From positions 1 to 7,014 of the forward strand of contig JAUNXW010000089.1 of NCBI GenBank assembly GCA_030539595.1: a stretch of 7,014 nt of DNA. Reading direction: 5' to 3'. Origin of the DNA: Methanocorpusculum sp. (GTDB lineage: Archaea > Halobacteriota > Methanomicrobia > Methanomicrobiales > Methanocorpusculaceae). Below are positions 6,854 to 7,014 of the stretch, in pieces. Numbering within the stretch: position 1 is the stretch's first letter; every line of letters starts with the position of its first letter. Both the position numbers and the translations under genes were made by a program. The notes beneath the pieces are model-generated. The model did not search any database. It was not told the DNA's origin and saw only the letters and a list, made by a program, of their open reading frames with translations.

Positions 6854-6863
6854 AATTTAAAAA
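6854..6863 (-). promoter_or_regulatory. Candidate TATA box of the glmM-glmU-glmS operon
   Basis: On the minus strand TTTTTAAATT lies about 93 bases before the glmM ATG, directly after the right repeat copy. A start about 25 bases downstream would give a leader of about 70 bases. A second AT box, CAATATAA (minus strand, about 6803-6810), lies about 42 bases from the ATG and would give a leader of about 20 bases, so either could be the real one. I found no hairpin or riboswitch in 6762-6868 by eye. Confidence 0.35.
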
Positions 6864-6868
6864 CCGCT

Positions 6869-7009
6869 AATCCAGTACTTCGCTAATTTTTTATTGATTA
6901 GATTTATTTCGACTAAGTTTGGGCTTCGCTCCGATAATCTCTCCGCTCAGCGTTGATATGAATTTATTAGAAGTTCGGCTTCGCCTCACAAAAACAAACC
7001 GCAAATCTC
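6869..7009 (-). repeat. Right copy of the flanking repeat, inverted relative to 27-158
   Basis: Read on the minus strand from 7009, this copy begins with the same 29 bases as the left copy. It lacks the 8-base insertion, continues with the same block containing gctgagcggag and cggagcgaagc, and reaches attagcgaag at 6887-6878 after an extra stretch of about 14 AT-rich bases not seen on the left. A second attagcg follows at 6873-6867. It lies upstream of glmM in the same sense as that operon, so both copies have the same orientation relative to the gene they precede. The repeat may continue past the window edge. No transposase, terminal repeats within the element or target duplication can be seen. 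Confidence 0.85.
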
Positions 7010-7014
7010 ACAAG

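Noticed and set aside
6490..6870. A 126-codon open frame on the + strand crossing the glmM start
   Set aside because: Most of it is antisense to conserved GlmM codons. The remainder runs through the glmM promoter region and looks like chance translation.
1..7014. Composite transposon or integrative element bounded by the inverted repeats
   Set aside because: No transposase or integrase gene, no short terminal repeats within each copy and no target-site duplication are visible, and the cargo is core metabolism.
1..7014. CRISPR array, tRNA or riboswitch (including a glmS-type ribozyme) in the non-coding ends
   Set aside because: There are only two repeat copies and they are in opposite orientation. 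I saw no cloverleaf. The glmS ribozyme would lie directly upstream of glmS, but only 2 bases separate it from the preceding gene.

Overview
The window holds five complete protein-coding genes in two convergent transcription units, and two copies of a non-coding repeat that bracket them in inverted orientation. It is most likely euryarchaeal DNA, and a methanogen of the Methanomicrobiales type is my best guess. The clues are a short archaeal-type phosphoglucosamine mutase (GEPSGSW sugar loop), fused nucleotidylyltransferase/acetyltransferase proteins of the archaeal ST0452/MJ1101 kind, TATA-like AT boxes where bacterial -35/-10 elements would be expected, and an internal GGTGAT ribosome binding site. 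The taxon is an inference; no rRNA or tRNA gene is present to confirm it.

Layout from left to right: 1-296 is non-coding and holds the left repeat copy (about 27-158), a TATA-like box (about 203-214) and a perfect dyad (226-248). 297-1436 (+) is a membrane-anchored family 2 glycosyltransferase. A single base separates it from the minus-strand unit, which is read from right to left as glmM (6761-5505), glmU (5505-4306), a glmU-like paralogue (4304-3180) and glmS (3177-1438). Intergenic distances within this unit are -1, 1 and 2 bases, so it is almost certainly one operon. 6762-7014 is non-coding and holds the glmM promoter region and the right repeat copy (about 6869-7009).

Together the operon encodes the whole route from fructose-6-phosphate to UDP-N-acetylglucosamine: GlmS makes glucosamine-6-phosphate, GlmM isomerises it to glucosamine-1-phosphate, and GlmU acetylates and uridylates it. 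The second GlmU-like protein keeps a plausible nucleotidylyltransferase site but has lost the acetyltransferase catalytic residues and two segments, so its job must differ. The glycosyltransferase may use the UDP-sugar made here for a surface glycan or glycolipid, but that rests only on proximity.

The genes themselves are recognisable central metabolism. The less ordinary points are the flanking inverted repeats, which lie upstream of both units in the same orientation relative to transcription, the degenerate GlmU paralogue, the dyad in front of the glycosyltransferase, and the very tight convergent junction in which a probable glmS terminator lies inside the glycosyltransferase coding sequence.
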